From the NCBI RefSeq assembly GCF_035013185.1, contig NZ_JAYGJO010000021.1, positions 35,413 through 99,412 on the forward strand: a stretch of DNA of 64,000 bases, in the 5' to 3' direction. The notes beneath the pieces are model-generated. The model saw nothing but the letters and a program-made list of their open reading frames with translations, searched no databases and was not told the DNA's origin. The position numbers were made by a program, and so were the translations under genes. Below, piece by piece: positions 44,659-54,503 of this stretch. The DNA is from Acerihabitans sp035013185. Its GTDB lineage: Bacteria > Pseudomonadota > Gammaproteobacteria > Enterobacterales > Enterobacteriaceae. Each line of letters starts with the position of its first letter. Position 1 is the first letter of the stretch.

Positions 44659-46425
44659 ATGAGTTTGCCAGTAAGAGAATTTGATGCTGTGGTTATTGGT
44701 GCGGGTGGTGCGGGAATGCGCGCTGCGCTGCAGATTTCACAGATGGGCCTCTCCTGCGCCCTGGTTTCCAAAGTTTTCCCTACTCGTTCCCATACGGTTT
44801 CCGCACAGGGTGGTATCACTGTTGCCTTGGGTAATACCCATGAGGACGACTGGCAGTGGCATATGTATGACACCGTAAAAGGTTCCGATTATATCGGTGA
44901 CCAGGATGCCATTGAGTATATGTGTAAAACCGGTCCGGAAGCGGTGTTGGAACTCGAACATATGGGGTTGCCATTTTCCCGCCTGGACGATGGACGCATT
45001 TATCAGCGTCCGTTCGGTGGTCAGTCGCGTAATTATGGCGGTGAACAGGCGGCGCGTACCGCCGCCGCCGCCGACCGTACCGGTCATGCGTTACTTCATA
45101 CTCTTTATCAGCAGAACCTCAAAAACCACACCACTATTTTTTCCGAATGGTACGCGCTGGATTTGGTAAAAAACCAGGACGGTGCGTTTGTCGGTTGCAC
45201 GGCGCTATGCATTGAGACCGGTGAAGTGGTCTATTTTAAGGCGCGGGCTACCATTCTGGCCACCGGCGGGGCCGGGCGTATCTATCAGTCCACCACCAAT
45301 GCCCACATCAATACCGGCGACGGTATTGGCATGGCGCTGCGCGCCGGTGTGCCGGTACAGGATATGGAAATGTGGCAATTCCATCCCACTGGCATCGCTG
45401 GCGCGGGAGTGCTAGTCACCGAAGGTTGTCGTGGTGAAGGCGGTTACCTGCTTAATAAGGACGGTGAGCGTTTTATGGAACGCTACGCGCCCAATGCCAA
45501 GGACCTGGCAGGCCGCGATGTGGTCGCCCGCTCGATCATGATTGAAATTCGAGAAGGTCGCGGCTGCGATGGGCCTTTGGGGCCGCACGTCAAACTCAAG
45601 CTTGATCACCTAGGTAAAGACGTACTGGAGTCGAGGTTGCCAGGTATTCTGGAACTGTCGCGGACCTTTGCTCATGTGGATCCGGTGAAGGATCCGATCC
45701 CGGTTATCCCTACCTGTCACTATATGATGGGTGGCATCCCCACCAAAGTGACCGGACAGGTGATGACAGTCGATGCTCAGGGCAAGGATGTGGTTATGCC
45801 CGGCCTGTTCGCGGTAGGCGAAATTGCCTGCGTATCGGTACATGGCGCCAATCGCCTCGGCGGTAATTCTTTGCTCGATCTGATCGTGTTCGGCCGTTCT
45901 GCCGGTATGCATTTGCAGGAGTCGCTCACTGAGCAAGGGCCGTTCCGCGATGCCGGCGAAGACGACATCAACGCCGCGTTGGTGCGCTATAACCGCTGGG
46001 ACAGCAACCGCACTGGCGAGAATCCGGTAGAAATACGCAAAGCCCTGCAGGCCTGCATGCAAAACAATTTCTCGGTGTTCCGGGAAGGTGATGCCATGGC
46101 CAAGGGGTTGGCAGAGTTAAAAACGATTCGCGAACGCCTAAATAACGCCCGTCTGGACGATACCTCCACCGAATTCAATACCCAGCGGGTGGAATGCCTG
46201 GAGCTCGATAATCTCATGGAAACTGCGTATTCCACTGCGATGGCCGCCAACTTCCGTACTGAAAGTCGTGGTGCGCACAGTCGCTTTGATTTTCCGGATC
46301 GTGACGATGCCAACTGGTTGTGCCATAGCCTTTATTTGCCTGAGAGCGACACCATGACCCGTCGAGAAGTCAATATGCAACCGACATTGCGCCCGGCATT
46401 CCCGCCGAAAGTGCGTACTTATTAA
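44659..46425 (+). CDS. sdhA: succinate dehydrogenase flavoprotein subunit
   Basis: FAD subunit that oxidises succinate to fumarate. The 588 residues match E. coli length. The dinucleotide motif is VIGAGGAGMRAAL; the covalent FAD-His is in TRSHTVSAQGG. The active-site segments are MWQFHPTGIAG and CHYMMGGIPT, with HGANRLGGNSLLDL later. It follows sdhD directly and precedes sdhB by 18 bases. Confidence 0.98.
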   Translation: MSLPVREFDAVVIGAGGAGMRAALQISQMGLSCALVSKVFPTRSHTVSAQGGITVALGNTHEDDWQWHMYDTVKGSDYIGDQDAIEYMCKTGPEAVLELEHMGLPFSRLDDGRIYQRPFGGQSRNYGGEQAARTAAAADRTGHALLHTLYQQNLKNHTTIFSEWYALDLVKNQDGAFVGCTALCIETGEVVYFKARATILATGGAGRIYQSTTNAHINTGDGIGMALRAGVPVQDMEMWQFHPTGIAGAGVLVTEGCRGEGGYLLNKDGERFMERYAPNAKDLAGRDVVARSIMIEIREGRGCDGPLGPHVKLKLDHLGKDVLESRLPGILELSRTFAHVDPVKDPIPVIPTCHYMMGGIPTKVTGQVMTVDAQGKDVVMPGLFAVGEIACVSVHGANRLGGNSLLDLIVFGRSAGMHLQESLTEQGPFRDAGEDDINAALVRYNRWDSNRTGENPVEIRKALQACMQNNFSVFREGDAMAKGLAELKTIRERLNNARLDDTSTEFNTQRVECLELDNLMETAYSTAMAANFRTESRGAHSRFDFPDRDDANWLCHSLYLPESDTMTRREVNMQPTLRPAFPPKVRTY

Positions 46426-46443
46426 GGGCTGGGGGGGAAAGTG

Positions 46444-47160
46444 ATGAAAGTTGAATTTTCGATTTACCGTTATAATCCTGATATTGATAACAAACCGCGT
46501 ATGCAGGATTATCACTTAGAGATCGATGAAGGCCACGATCTGATGTTGCTGGACGCGTTAATCCAACTGAAAGAGCAGGATCCAACGCTGGCGTTTCGTC
46601 GTTCCTGTAGGGAAGGGGTCTGTGGTTCCGACGGCGTGAACATGAATGGAAAAAACGGACTGGCCTGCATTACCCCGGTGTCCACTCTGCGGAAAGGGGA
46701 TAATAAAATTGTTATCCGCCCATTGCCGGGGTTACCGGTAGTGCGTGATTTGGTGGTGGACATGGGGCAGTTCTACGCCCAGTATGAAAAAATCAAGCCT
46801 TATCTATTGAATAATGGCAATAATCCGCCGGCGCGGGAGCATTTGCAAAGTCCACAGGAACGGGAAAAACTGGACGGGTTGTACGAATGTATCTTATGCG
46901 CCTGTTGTTCCACAGCATGTCCGTCATTCTGGTGGAATCCGGATAAGTTTATCGGCCCGGCCGGGCTTCTGGCGTCTTATCGTTTCCTCATTGATAGCCG
47001 CGACACGGAACGGGAAGGGCGTTTGGAGGATCTGAATGACGCGTTCAGCGTATTCCGCTGTCATAGCATCATGAATTGCGTCAACGTTTGTCCAAAAGGG
47101 CTGAATCCGACTAAGGCCATTGGGCATATTAAAAATATGCTGGTGCACCACAGTGCCTAA
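46444..47160 (+). CDS. sdhB: succinate dehydrogenase iron-sulfur subunit
   Basis: Carries the three clusters that link SdhA to the quinone. ATG 46444 (ggggg 6 bases upstream) gives 238 residues, the E. coli length; a GTG three bases earlier is less likely. Motifs: SCREGVCGSDG ([2Fe-2S]), CILCACCSTACPSFWW ([4Fe-4S]), CHSIMNCVNVCPKG ([3Fe-4S]). Confidence 0.97.
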   Translation: MKVEFSIYRYNPDIDNKPRMQDYHLEIDEGHDLMLLDALIQLKEQDPTLAFRRSCREGVCGSDGVNMNGKNGLACITPVSTLRKGDNKIVIRPLPGLPVVRDLVVDMGQFYAQYEKIKPYLLNNGNNPPAREHLQSPQEREKLDGLYECILCACCSTACPSFWWNPDKFIGPAGLLASYRFLIDSRDTEREGRLEDLNDAFSVFRCHSIMNCVNVCPKGLNPTKAIGHIKNMLVHHSA

Positions 47161-47471
47161 GTTGCGTGGTGTAACAGTTTAAGTTATCCATCCGGGGTGC
47201 GTCCTATCACCAAGCGGCGATGGACGTACCGAGACTTGCCTCGCAGACATTAGGCTGCGTCGAGGCTATAAAAACGCCAAGGCAATGGATAGCATAGGAA
47301 ATCTTTGAAAACCGGTTAATCATGTCAGATCAGCCGCTTTTCAAAGGTTCCTTCGGTTCGGTTATTTACGCCGATTTGTGGGTAGGTAATACACCGGTTG
47401 AACCGCTTATATGTTGAAATAAACATGTTAACCACGGCGAAAACTGAGCTTAAACAGCTTAAGGGATCATA
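47161..47471. other. sdhB-sucA gap
   Basis: 311 bases without a gene. A gctataaaa (about 47265) could be part of a promoter for sucA, as E. coli has a weak promoter here. No terminator is seen, so sdh and suc may be read together. Confidence 0.35.
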
Positions 47472-50279
47472 ATGCAGAACGGCGCAATGAAGGCCTGGCT
47501 GGATTCCTCCTATCTGGCGGGGGCGAACCAGTCCTACATAGAGCAGCTCTATGAGGATTTTTTAACGGATCCTGACTCTGTTGACGATAGCTGGAGTACA
47601 GTATTTAAGCAGTTACCCACTTCTGGAGTCAGCCCCGACCAACTCCATTCCAAGACCCGGGACTATTTTCGGCGATTGGCTAAGGATGCAACGCGCTACA
47701 CTTCTACGGTCAATGACCCGGATAACGATGCCAAGCAGGTTAAAGTCTTGCAGCTCATCAATGCGTTTCGCTTTCGCGGCCACCAGCATGCCAACCTCGA
47801 TCCGCTGGGTTTATGGCAACAAGAAACCGTTCCTGATTTGAATCCGGCGTTCCATAACCTCACCGAAGCCGATTTCCAAGAGAGCTTTAACGTTGGTTCC
47901 TTTGCCATTGGCAAGGAAACCATGAAGCTTGCGGATCTCTACGATGCGTTGAAACAAACCTATTGTGGTTCAATCGGCGCTGAGTATATGCACATTACCA
48001 ATACAGAAGAAAAACGCTGGATCCAACAGCATATCGAATCTGTGGTGGGGCAGCCGAGCTTTAGCCAGGATGAGAAACTGCGTTTTCTCAGCGAGTTGAC
48101 GGCGGCTGAGGGCATCGAACGCTATTTGGGTGCCAAATTCCCGGGGGCCAAACGCTTTTCTCTGGAAGGCGGCGACGCGTTGATCCCCATGCTAAAAGAG
48201 ATGGTTCGTTACGCAGGTAAAAACGGAACCCGCGAAGTGGTGCTGGGCATGGCGCACCGCGGTCGTTTAAACGTCCTTATCAACGTGCTCGGTAAGCTGC
48301 CGCAGGATCTGTTTGATGAGTTCGCGGGTAAGCACAAAGAGCATTTGGGGACCGGCGATGTGAAATATCATCAGGGTTTCTCATCCGATGTGGAAACCGA
48401 TGGCGGCATTGTCCATCTGGCGCTGGCCTTTAACCCCTCTCACCTTGAGATCGTAAGCCCCGTGGTGGTGGGTTCCGTGCGTGCCCGTATCGATAGGCTC
48501 GGTGAACACAGTAGCAAAATGGTGCTGCCTATCACCCTGCATGGTGATGCGGCCATTAGTGGACAGGGCGTGGTGCAAGAAACGCTGAACATGTCCAAGG
48601 CGCGTGGCTACGACGTTGGCGGTACGGTACGCATTGTCGTGAACAACCAGGTGGGTTTTACTACCTCGAATCCTCACGACGCCCGCTCGACCCAATATTG
48701 CACCGACATCGCCAAAATGGTCCAGGCGCCGATTTTCCATGTCAACGCTGACGATCCTGAAGCCGTGGCGTTTGTCACCCGGGTTGCGCTGGATTTTCGC
48801 AATACCTTCAAACGCGACGTCATGATCGACCTGGTGTGCTATCGCCGCCACGGTCATAACGAAGCGGACGAGCCGAGCGCCACTCAGCCCCTGATGTATC
48901 ACAAGATCAAAAAACACCCGACACCCCGAAAAATCTATGCCGATAGATTGGAGCGTGACGGCGTCGCCACGCTGGGGGACGCCACCGAAATGGTCAATGT
49001 ATACCGTGATGCTCTGGATCGTGGCGAGTGTGTGGTGAAAGAGTGGCGGCCAATGAACATGCACTCCTTTACCTGGTCGCGTTTTCTTAATCATGACTGG
49101 GACGAGGCTTATCCCAGCGAGGTCGAACCCAAACGATTGCAGGAGTTGGCCCGGCGCATCAGTGAAGTGCCGGCCGGCGTGGAAATGCAGCCGCGGGTAG
49201 CCAAGATCTACCACGATCGTGCTCTGATGGCCGCCGGTACCAAACCGTTTGACTGGGGCGGTGCCGAAACCCTGGCCTACGCTACGTTGGTGGATGAAGG
49301 TGTGCCCATCCGGCTGTCTGGTGAAGATACCGCGCGCGGTACCTTCTTCCACCGACACGCCGTGGTGCATAATCAGAAGAATGGCTCAACCTATACGCCG
49401 TTGGCCCATGTGCACAACGGTCAGGGCACCTTCCGTGTGTGGGACTCGGTATTATCCGAAGAAGCGGTGCTGGCCTTTGAATACGGTTACGCCACTGCCG
49501 AACCACGGACTTTGGTGATCTGGGAAGCGCAGTTCGGTGATTTTGCTAACGGTGCGCAAGTGGTTATCGATCAGTTCATCAGTTCTGGTGAGCAAAAATG
49601 GGGCCGGATGTGTGGGCTGGTGATGCTGCTCCCCCACGGCTACGAAGGGCAGGGACCGGAGCACTCTTCAGCTCGGTTGGAACGCTACCTGCAACTTTGC
49701 GCAGAACAGAATATGCAGGTCTGTGTCCCTTCCACGCCAGCACAGGTCTACCATATGCTGCGGCGTCAGGCATTGCGCAATATGCGTCGGCCGCTGATCG
49801 TCATGTCGCCGAAATCTCTGCTGCGCCATCCTATGGCTATCTCGTCGTTTGAGGATTTGGCGCAGGGAGGGTTTATGCCCGCCATTGGCGAAATAGACCC
49901 GATTGATCCACAGGGAGTAAAGCGCGTCGTGATGTGTTCTGGTAAGGTTTATTATGATTTGTTGGATCAGCGCCGCAAAAACGGTCAACAGGACGTGGCT
50001 ATTGTGCGTATCGAACAGCTTTATCCGTTCCCGCACCAGGCGGTACAGGAGGTTCTCAAGCCCTTCTCTCATGTACAAGACTTTGTCTGGTGCCAAGAGG
50101 AGCCGCTGAACCAGGGTGCTTGGTATTGCAGTCAACATCATCTGCGTGAAGTCATTGCTTTTGCAGCATCACTACGTTACGCGGGACGCCCGGCATCCGC
50201 TTCGCCGGCGGTTGGGTATTTGTCCGTGCACCAGACACAACAAAAAAATCTGGTCAATGACGCGCTGAACGTTAATTAA
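47472..50279 (+). CDS. sucA: 2-oxoglutarate dehydrogenase E1
   Basis: ThDP-dependent decarboxylase of the 2-oxoglutarate dehydrogenase complex. The 935 residues (E. coli 933) start MQNGAMKAWLDSSYLAGANQ and carry the ThDP region (GMAHRGRLNVLINVLG, NNQVGFTTS) and the C-terminal EHSSARLERYLQL. The start has aaggga upstream. It is followed by sucB 15 bases later. Confidence 0.97.
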   Translation: MQNGAMKAWLDSSYLAGANQSYIEQLYEDFLTDPDSVDDSWSTVFKQLPTSGVSPDQLHSKTRDYFRRLAKDATRYTSTVNDPDNDAKQVKVLQLINAFRFRGHQHANLDPLGLWQQETVPDLNPAFHNLTEADFQESFNVGSFAIGKETMKLADLYDALKQTYCGSIGAEYMHITNTEEKRWIQQHIESVVGQPSFSQDEKLRFLSELTAAEGIERYLGAKFPGAKRFSLEGGDALIPMLKEMVRYAGKNGTREVVLGMAHRGRLNVLINVLGKLPQDLFDEFAGKHKEHLGTGDVKYHQGFSSDVETDGGIVHLALAFNPSHLEIVSPVVVGSVRARIDRLGEHSSKMVLPITLHGDAAISGQGVVQETLNMSKARGYDVGGTVRIVVNNQVGFTTSNPHDARSTQYCTDIAKMVQAPIFHVNADDPEAVAFVTRVALDFRNTFKRDVMIDLVCYRRHGHNEADEPSATQPLMYHKIKKHPTPRKIYADRLERDGVATLGDATEMVNVYRDALDRGECVVKEWRPMNMHSFTWSRFLNHDWDEAYPSEVEPKRLQELARRISEVPAGVEMQPRVAKIYHDRALMAAGTKPFDWGGAETLAYATLVDEGVPIRLSGEDTARGTFFHRHAVVHNQKNGSTYTPLAHVHNGQGTFRVWDSVLSEEAVLAFEYGYATAEPRTLVIWEAQFGDFANGAQVVIDQFISSGEQKWGRMCGLVMLLPHGYEGQGPEHSSARLERYLQLCAEQNMQVCVPSTPAQVYHMLRRQALRNMRRPLIVMSPKSLLRHPMAISSFEDLAQGGFMPAIGEIDPIDPQGVKRVVMCSGKVYYDLLDQRRKNGQQDVAIVRIEQLYPFPHQAVQEVLKPFSHVQDFVWCQEEPLNQGAWYCSQHHLREVIAFAASLRYAGRPASASPAVGYLSVHQTQQKNLVNDALNVN

Positions 50280-50294
50280 ATATAAGGATAGATA

Positions 50295-51536
50295 ATGAGT
50301 AGCGTAGATATTCTGGTTCCTGACCTTCCCGAATCCGTTGCCGATGCGACTGTCGCCACTTGGCATAAAAAGCCTGGCGACAGCGTTCAGCGCGATGAAG
50401 TGCTGGTTGAAATTGAAACCGACAAGGTGGTACTGGAAGTTCCTGCTACCGAAGCGGGTATATTGGAAGCACTGTTGGAGGACGAAGGCGCGACCGTGAC
50501 GTCACGCCAGGTGCTTGGGCGGCTGCGTCCCGTCGACAGCACCGGTCAGGAAACCTCAGAAAAATCACAATCTAAGGAATCCACGCCTGCCCAGCGTTAC
50601 ACCGCCGGTCTGGAAGAACACCATACCGAAGCCATCAGCCCTGCCATTCGGCGTTTGATAGCGGAACATGACCTGAACGTGGAAGAAATCGTCGGCAGCG
50701 GCGTTGGCGGGCGTATCACTCGGGAAGACGTGGAAAAACACCTCGCCGGTAAAACGGTGAGCGCCGCTCCAGTTCCAGCTCCGGCCCCCTCCGCTGCACC
50801 GGCAGCGGCCAAAGCGTCGGTTCCGGCCTTGGGCGATCATACTGAAAAGCGTGTTCCAATGACCCGTTTGCGTAAACGCGTCGCCGAGCGTCTGCTGGAA
50901 GCCAAAAACAACACCGCCATGTTGACCACCTTTAATGAAGTCAACATGAAACCGATTATGGATTTACGCAAACAATATGGCGAGGTCTTTGAGAAACGCC
51001 ATGGTATCCGCCTTGGTTTCATGTCTTTCTATATTAAAGCGGTAGTGGAAGCGTTAAAACGCTTCCCGGAAGTGAACGCCTCCATTGATGGCGAAGATGT
51101 GGTTTATCATAACTACTTTGATATCAGTATTGCCGTGTCCACTCCGCGCGGGCTGGTCACGCCGGTGCTACGTGATGTGGATGCCTTGGGTATGGGGGAT
51201 GTGGAAAAATCCATCAAGGAACTGGCAGTAAAAGGACGTGATGGCAAACTAAAGGTGGAAGAACTGACCGGAGGTAACTTTACGATTACCAACGGCGGCG
51301 TTTTCGGTTCGTTAATGTCAACACCGATCATTAATCCTCCGCAAAGCGCGATCCTGGGCATGCATGCTATCAAGGACCGCCCTATGGCGGTTAATGGTCA
51401 GGTGGTTATCCTGCCGATGATGTATCTGGCGCTCTCTTACGACCATCGGTTGATCGACGGTAAAGAGTCGGTGAGTTTCCTGGTCACCGTGAAAGATATG
51501 CTAGAAGATCCGACCCGTCTGCTGCTTGACGTTTAG
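50295..51536 (+). CDS. sucB: 2-oxoglutarate dehydrogenase E2 (succinyltransferase)
   Basis: Core enzyme of the complex with one lipoyl domain (Lys in EIETDKVVLEV), a peripheral-subunit-binding domain (SPAIRRLIAEHDLNVEEIVGSG), an Ala/Pro-rich linker and a catalytic domain ending SYDHRLIDGKE. 413 residues (E. coli 405). Lipoylated by the usual enzymes; needs E3 from elsewhere. Confidence 0.97.
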   Translation: MSSVDILVPDLPESVADATVATWHKKPGDSVQRDEVLVEIETDKVVLEVPATEAGILEALLEDEGATVTSRQVLGRLRPVDSTGQETSEKSQSKESTPAQRYTAGLEEHHTEAISPAIRRLIAEHDLNVEEIVGSGVGGRITREDVEKHLAGKTVSAAPVPAPAPSAAPAAAKASVPALGDHTEKRVPMTRLRKRVAERLLEAKNNTAMLTTFNEVNMKPIMDLRKQYGEVFEKRHGIRLGFMSFYIKAVVEALKRFPEVNASIDGEDVVYHNYFDISIAVSTPRGLVTPVLRDVDALGMGDVEKSIKELAVKGRDGKLKVEELTGGNFTITNGGVFGSLMSTPIINPPQSAILGMHAIKDRPMAVNGQVVILPMMYLALSYDHRLIDGKESVSFLVTVKDMLEDPTRLLLDV

Positions 51537-51543
51537 CGGATAA

Positions 51544-51571
51544 CGGATACGGCTGCAGGGCCGTATCCGTC
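51544..51571 (+). terminator. weak hairpin between sucB and sucC
   Basis: Stem gatacggc/gccgtatc with a short tail (tcttta). It may lower read-through into sucCD or protect the upstream mRNA rather than end it. Confidence 0.4.
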
Positions 51572-51689
51572 TTTAGTCTCAGGACGGCAACGCGACATTG
51601 CCGGCGTTTTATTGCCTTTGGCTAGAACCCTTTAATGGTGGCTATAGTACGCTGCCGTCGATACTCCAGACGAAGATGGAAACAACATC

Positions 51690-52856
51690 ATGAACTTACA
51701 TGAATATCAGGCAAAACAGCTGTTTGCTCGGTATGGTCTGCCTACCCCTACGGGTTTTGCATGTACCACGCCGCGGGAAGCGGAAGAATCCGCCTCCAAG
51801 ATTGGCTCCGCCCCTTGGGTCGTGAAATGTCAGGTGCACGCCGGTGGTCGCGGTAAATCGGGTGGCGTCAAAGTGGTAAACACTAAAGATGAGATTCGCG
51901 CCTTTGCGGAAAATTGGCTGGGCAAGCGGCTGGTCACTTACCAGACCGACGCCTTGGGCCAACCGGTACACCAAATTCTGGTGGAAGCCGCAACCGATAT
52001 CGACAAAGAACTTTATCTGGGTGCTGTGGTGGACCGTGGATCCCGGCGCGTGGTGTTTATGGCCTCTACCGAGGGTGGCGTGGAAATCGAGAAAGTCGCC
52101 GAACAGACGCCGCATTTGATCCACAAGGTGGCGCTTGATCCGCTGACCGGGCCACAACCGTTCCAGGGACGTGAACTGGCGTTCAAATTAGGACTGTCTG
52201 GTAAGCAGATCGGCCAGTTCACCAAAATTTTCATGGGATTGGCCACGCTGTTTCTTGAACGGGATCTGGCGCTGGTGGAGATTAACCCGCTGGTGATCAC
52301 CCGCGAAGGCAATCTGATCTGCCTGGACGGCAAACTTAGCGCCGATGGCAACGCGTTGTTCCGTCAGCCTGAACTCCGCGAAATGCGCGATCCTAGCCAG
52401 GAGGATGCAAGGGAAGCTCAGGCGGCGCAATGGGAACTGAACTATGTAGCTCTGGACGGCAATATTGGTTGTATGGTTAACGGCGCCGGACTGGCCATGG
52501 GCACCATGGATATTGTGAAACTCCACGGCGGTTCGCCGGCCAACTTCTTGGATGTTGGCGGTGGTGCAACCAAAGAGCGGGTCACCGAGGCGTTTAAGAT
52601 CATCTTGTCGGACGAAAATGTCAAAGCGGTGCTGGTGAATATCTTCGGCGGTATCGTGCGTTGCGATCTGATTGCCGAAGGCATTATCGGTGCGGTGGCG
52701 GAAGTGGGCGTTAACGTGCCGGTGGTGGTGCGTCTGGAAGGTAACAACGCTGAACTTGGCATCAAGACCTTGGCCGAAAGCGGCCTGAATATCATTGCCG
52801 CCACCAGTTTGACCGACGCGGCCCAACAAGCGGTAGCTGCGGTGGAGGGAAAATAA
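51690..52856 (+). CDS. sucC: succinyl-CoA synthetase beta subunit
   Basis: ATP-grasp subunit of succinyl-CoA synthetase, 388 residues. N-terminal MNLHEYQAKQLFARYGLP and the grasp segment CQVHAGGRGKSGGVK match the family. VNIFGGIVRCDL is near the C-terminal CoA/phosphate region. It shares its last base with the sucD start (TAATG). Confidence 0.97.
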   Translation: MNLHEYQAKQLFARYGLPTPTGFACTTPREAEESASKIGSAPWVVKCQVHAGGRGKSGGVKVVNTKDEIRAFAENWLGKRLVTYQTDALGQPVHQILVEAATDIDKELYLGAVVDRGSRRVVFMASTEGGVEIEKVAEQTPHLIHKVALDPLTGPQPFQGRELAFKLGLSGKQIGQFTKIFMGLATLFLERDLALVEINPLVITREGNLICLDGKLSADGNALFRQPELREMRDPSQEDAREAQAAQWELNYVALDGNIGCMVNGAGLAMGTMDIVKLHGGSPANFLDVGGGATKERVTEAFKIILSDENVKAVLVNIFGGIVRCDLIAEGIIGAVAEVGVNVPVVVRLEGNNAELGIKTLAESGLNIIAATSLTDAAQQAVAAVEGK

Positions 52857-53725
52857 TGTCCATTTTAATCGACAAGAATACCAAAGTCATTTGCCAGGGA
52901 TTTACCGGCAGCCAGGGGAGTTTTCATTCCGAACAAGCACTGGCCTATGGCACGAAAATGGTCGGCGGCGTAACGCCGGGCAAAGGTGGTACCGAACATT
53001 TAGGGCTGCCGGTATTTAACACCGTGCGTGAAGCCGTGACAAAAACCGGTGCCACGGCATCAGTGATTTATGTTCCGGCACCGTTTTGCAAGGACTCGAT
53101 CCTTGAAGCCATTGACGCGGGCATCGAGCTGATTATTTGCATTACGGAAGGCATCCCCACACTCGATATGCTGGTGGTGAAGGCTAAGCTGGAACAAACC
53201 AGTGTGCGCATGATTGGCCCTAATTGCCCAGGGGTGATCACCCCTGGGGAATGCAAAATTGGCATTATGCCTGGTCATATTCATCAGCCTGGTCGTATAG
53301 GCATTGTATCGCGTTCAGGGACCTTGACCTATGAAGCGGTAAAACAGACCACCGACACCGGGCTTGGCCAGTCAAGCTGCGTAGGTATTGGCGGCGATCC
53401 TATTCCAGGTTCCAATTTCATCGATATCCTTAAGCTGTTTGAGCAAGACCCACAAACCGAGGCTATCGTGATGATTGGTGAAATCGGCGGCAGCGCGGAA
53501 GAAGAAGCGGCTGCTTACATCAAGGAGCACGTGACTAAACCGGTAGTGGGTTATATTGCCGGTGTTACCGCGCCGAAAGGCAAGCGTATGGGACACGCCG
53601 GGGCGATTATCGCCGGAGGTAAAGGTACGGCGGATGAGAAATTCGCTGCGCTGGAAGCCGCAGGAGTCAAAACGGTGCGCAGCTTGGCGGATATCGGGCA
53701 GGCACTGAAAGCGCTGCTGGTGTAA
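52856..53725 (+). CDS. sucD: succinyl-CoA synthetase alpha subunit
   Basis: Binds CoA (GFTGSQGSFHSEQALAYG) and carries the phosphohistidine in RMGHAGAIIAGGKGT. 289 residues, as in E. coli. Last gene of the sdh-suc cluster; the following 3' region to the terminator at 53794 could be the source of an SdhX-like RNA (E. coli cuts one from this 3' end), which I cannot confirm. Confidence 0.97.
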   Translation: MSILIDKNTKVICQGFTGSQGSFHSEQALAYGTKMVGGVTPGKGGTEHLGLPVFNTVREAVTKTGATASVIYVPAPFCKDSILEAIDAGIELIICITEGIPTLDMLVVKAKLEQTSVRMIGPNCPGVITPGECKIGIMPGHIHQPGRIGIVSRSGTLTYEAVKQTTDTGLGQSSCVGIGGDPIPGSNFIDILKLFEQDPQTEAIVMIGEIGGSAEEEAAAYIKEHVTKPVVGYIAGVTAPKGKRMGHAGAIIAGGKGTADEKFAALEAAGVKTVRSLADIGQALKALLV

Positions 53726-53793
53726 CACCGCCACCGCTTTTAGCTTGCGGGTGGGACGGTATAGCGCGGCATAGGAACACACGGCCAGGTTTG

Positions 53794-53824
53794 GCGCGGT
53801 GGTTCTTAGGCCGCGTTTTTTTTT
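53794..53824 (+). terminator. sucD terminator
   Basis: Stem cgcgg/ccgcg followed by nine T. Confidence 0.85.
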
Positions 53825-54288
53825 GCGAGAGACAGCCTTAATGGGTGGGGCTAAGCGTTTACCGTATTTTTCGTTTATGTTAACTGTTGGTTAAATTATC
53901 AAACGTACCCCATTAATTTTAAATAAAAACCCTTTTTGCAATAACCCACACAGATCGTTCGAACTTTCGAGAAAATAATAGCGCCGTAACAATTAAAAAA
54001 TATCATCAGCTGATATTTTTCTTTTTGGGTAATTTAGCGATCTTATTAATTACACTTTTTTAACATCGAACACATTGAGGTTGAAATATATTATATTTTT
54101 TAACAAAAGTCGCTGAAAGTTGCGCTAAATCAATGATTTTTTGTGGTGAATTATGCTCAAATTTGTAGAAATTGCGCTAGCGCAATTTCTACTTTACTGC
54201 TTTTTAATGTCGGTTTTGATCATGACACCAATTCTTAACCGGAGTCACGAAAAAAGATATTTATCCCGAGTAATTTGAGGGGTACTAT
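53825..54288. promoter_or_regulatory. AT-rich upstream region of cydABX
   Basis: No gene. tgttaactgttggttaaa (about 53878-53895) has the GTTAA direct repeats 11 bases apart typical of ArcA sites. A perfect 28-bp palindrome lies at 54165-54192 (gtagaaattgcgc/gcgcaatttctac). E. coli has mng genes and several cyd promoters here; the mng genes are missing. Confidence 0.5.
54165..54192. repeat. perfect 28-bp palindrome upstream of cydA
   Basis: Two 14-base arms with no spacer, AT-rich outside and gcgc in the centre. In RNA it would be a very stable hairpin. It is followed by a T-rich stretch (tttactgcttttt), so it may also end upstream transcription. Confidence 0.9.
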
Positions 54289-54324
54289 ATGCACAGCTCT
54301 ACCAGGAAAGTGATGTTTTATTAA
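54289..54324 (+). CDS. possible cydA leader peptide
   Basis: 11 codons MHSSTRKVMFY with GAGGGG 6 bases before the ATG, an excellent ribosome site. The stop comes 22 bases before a terminator-like hairpin (54345-54372). Small, unrecognised; the arrangement suggests a leader peptide. Confidence 0.4.
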   Translation: MHSSTRKVMFY

Positions 54325-54344
54325 AATCCGCCTTTGGTTTTTCC

Positions 54345-54372
54345 GTGCTAACGCGTTAGCGCTGTTTTTTTT
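54345..54372 (+). terminator. terminator-like hairpin in the cydA leader
   Basis: gtgctaa-cgcg-ttagcgc with eight T two bases later. An outer pair ttccgt/acggaa surrounds it (54341-54346/54373-54378). cydA starts 131 bases later, so it could attenuate cydA. Confidence 0.6.
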
Positions 54373-54503
54373 ACGGAACGGTCCTAGGTCAGGAACAATT
54401 ATAAACTCTTTATTATTCACCGCGGGTTGTTGCGTCGCTTTGTCACATTGAAGCGCCAGATTACCGCACGTGGGAGCTATCTCGCGAGGAGCAAGGGGTC
54501 AAC

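Noticed and set aside
48381..49370. Long minus-strand frame (329 codons) inside sucA
   Set aside because: It is antisense to the conserved catalytic core of sucA and its composition follows that gene; no family recognised.
53726..53824. SdhX-like RNA from the sucD 3' end
   Set aside because: Position and terminator fit, but I cannot recognise the conserved seed sequence, so it is only mentioned with sucD.
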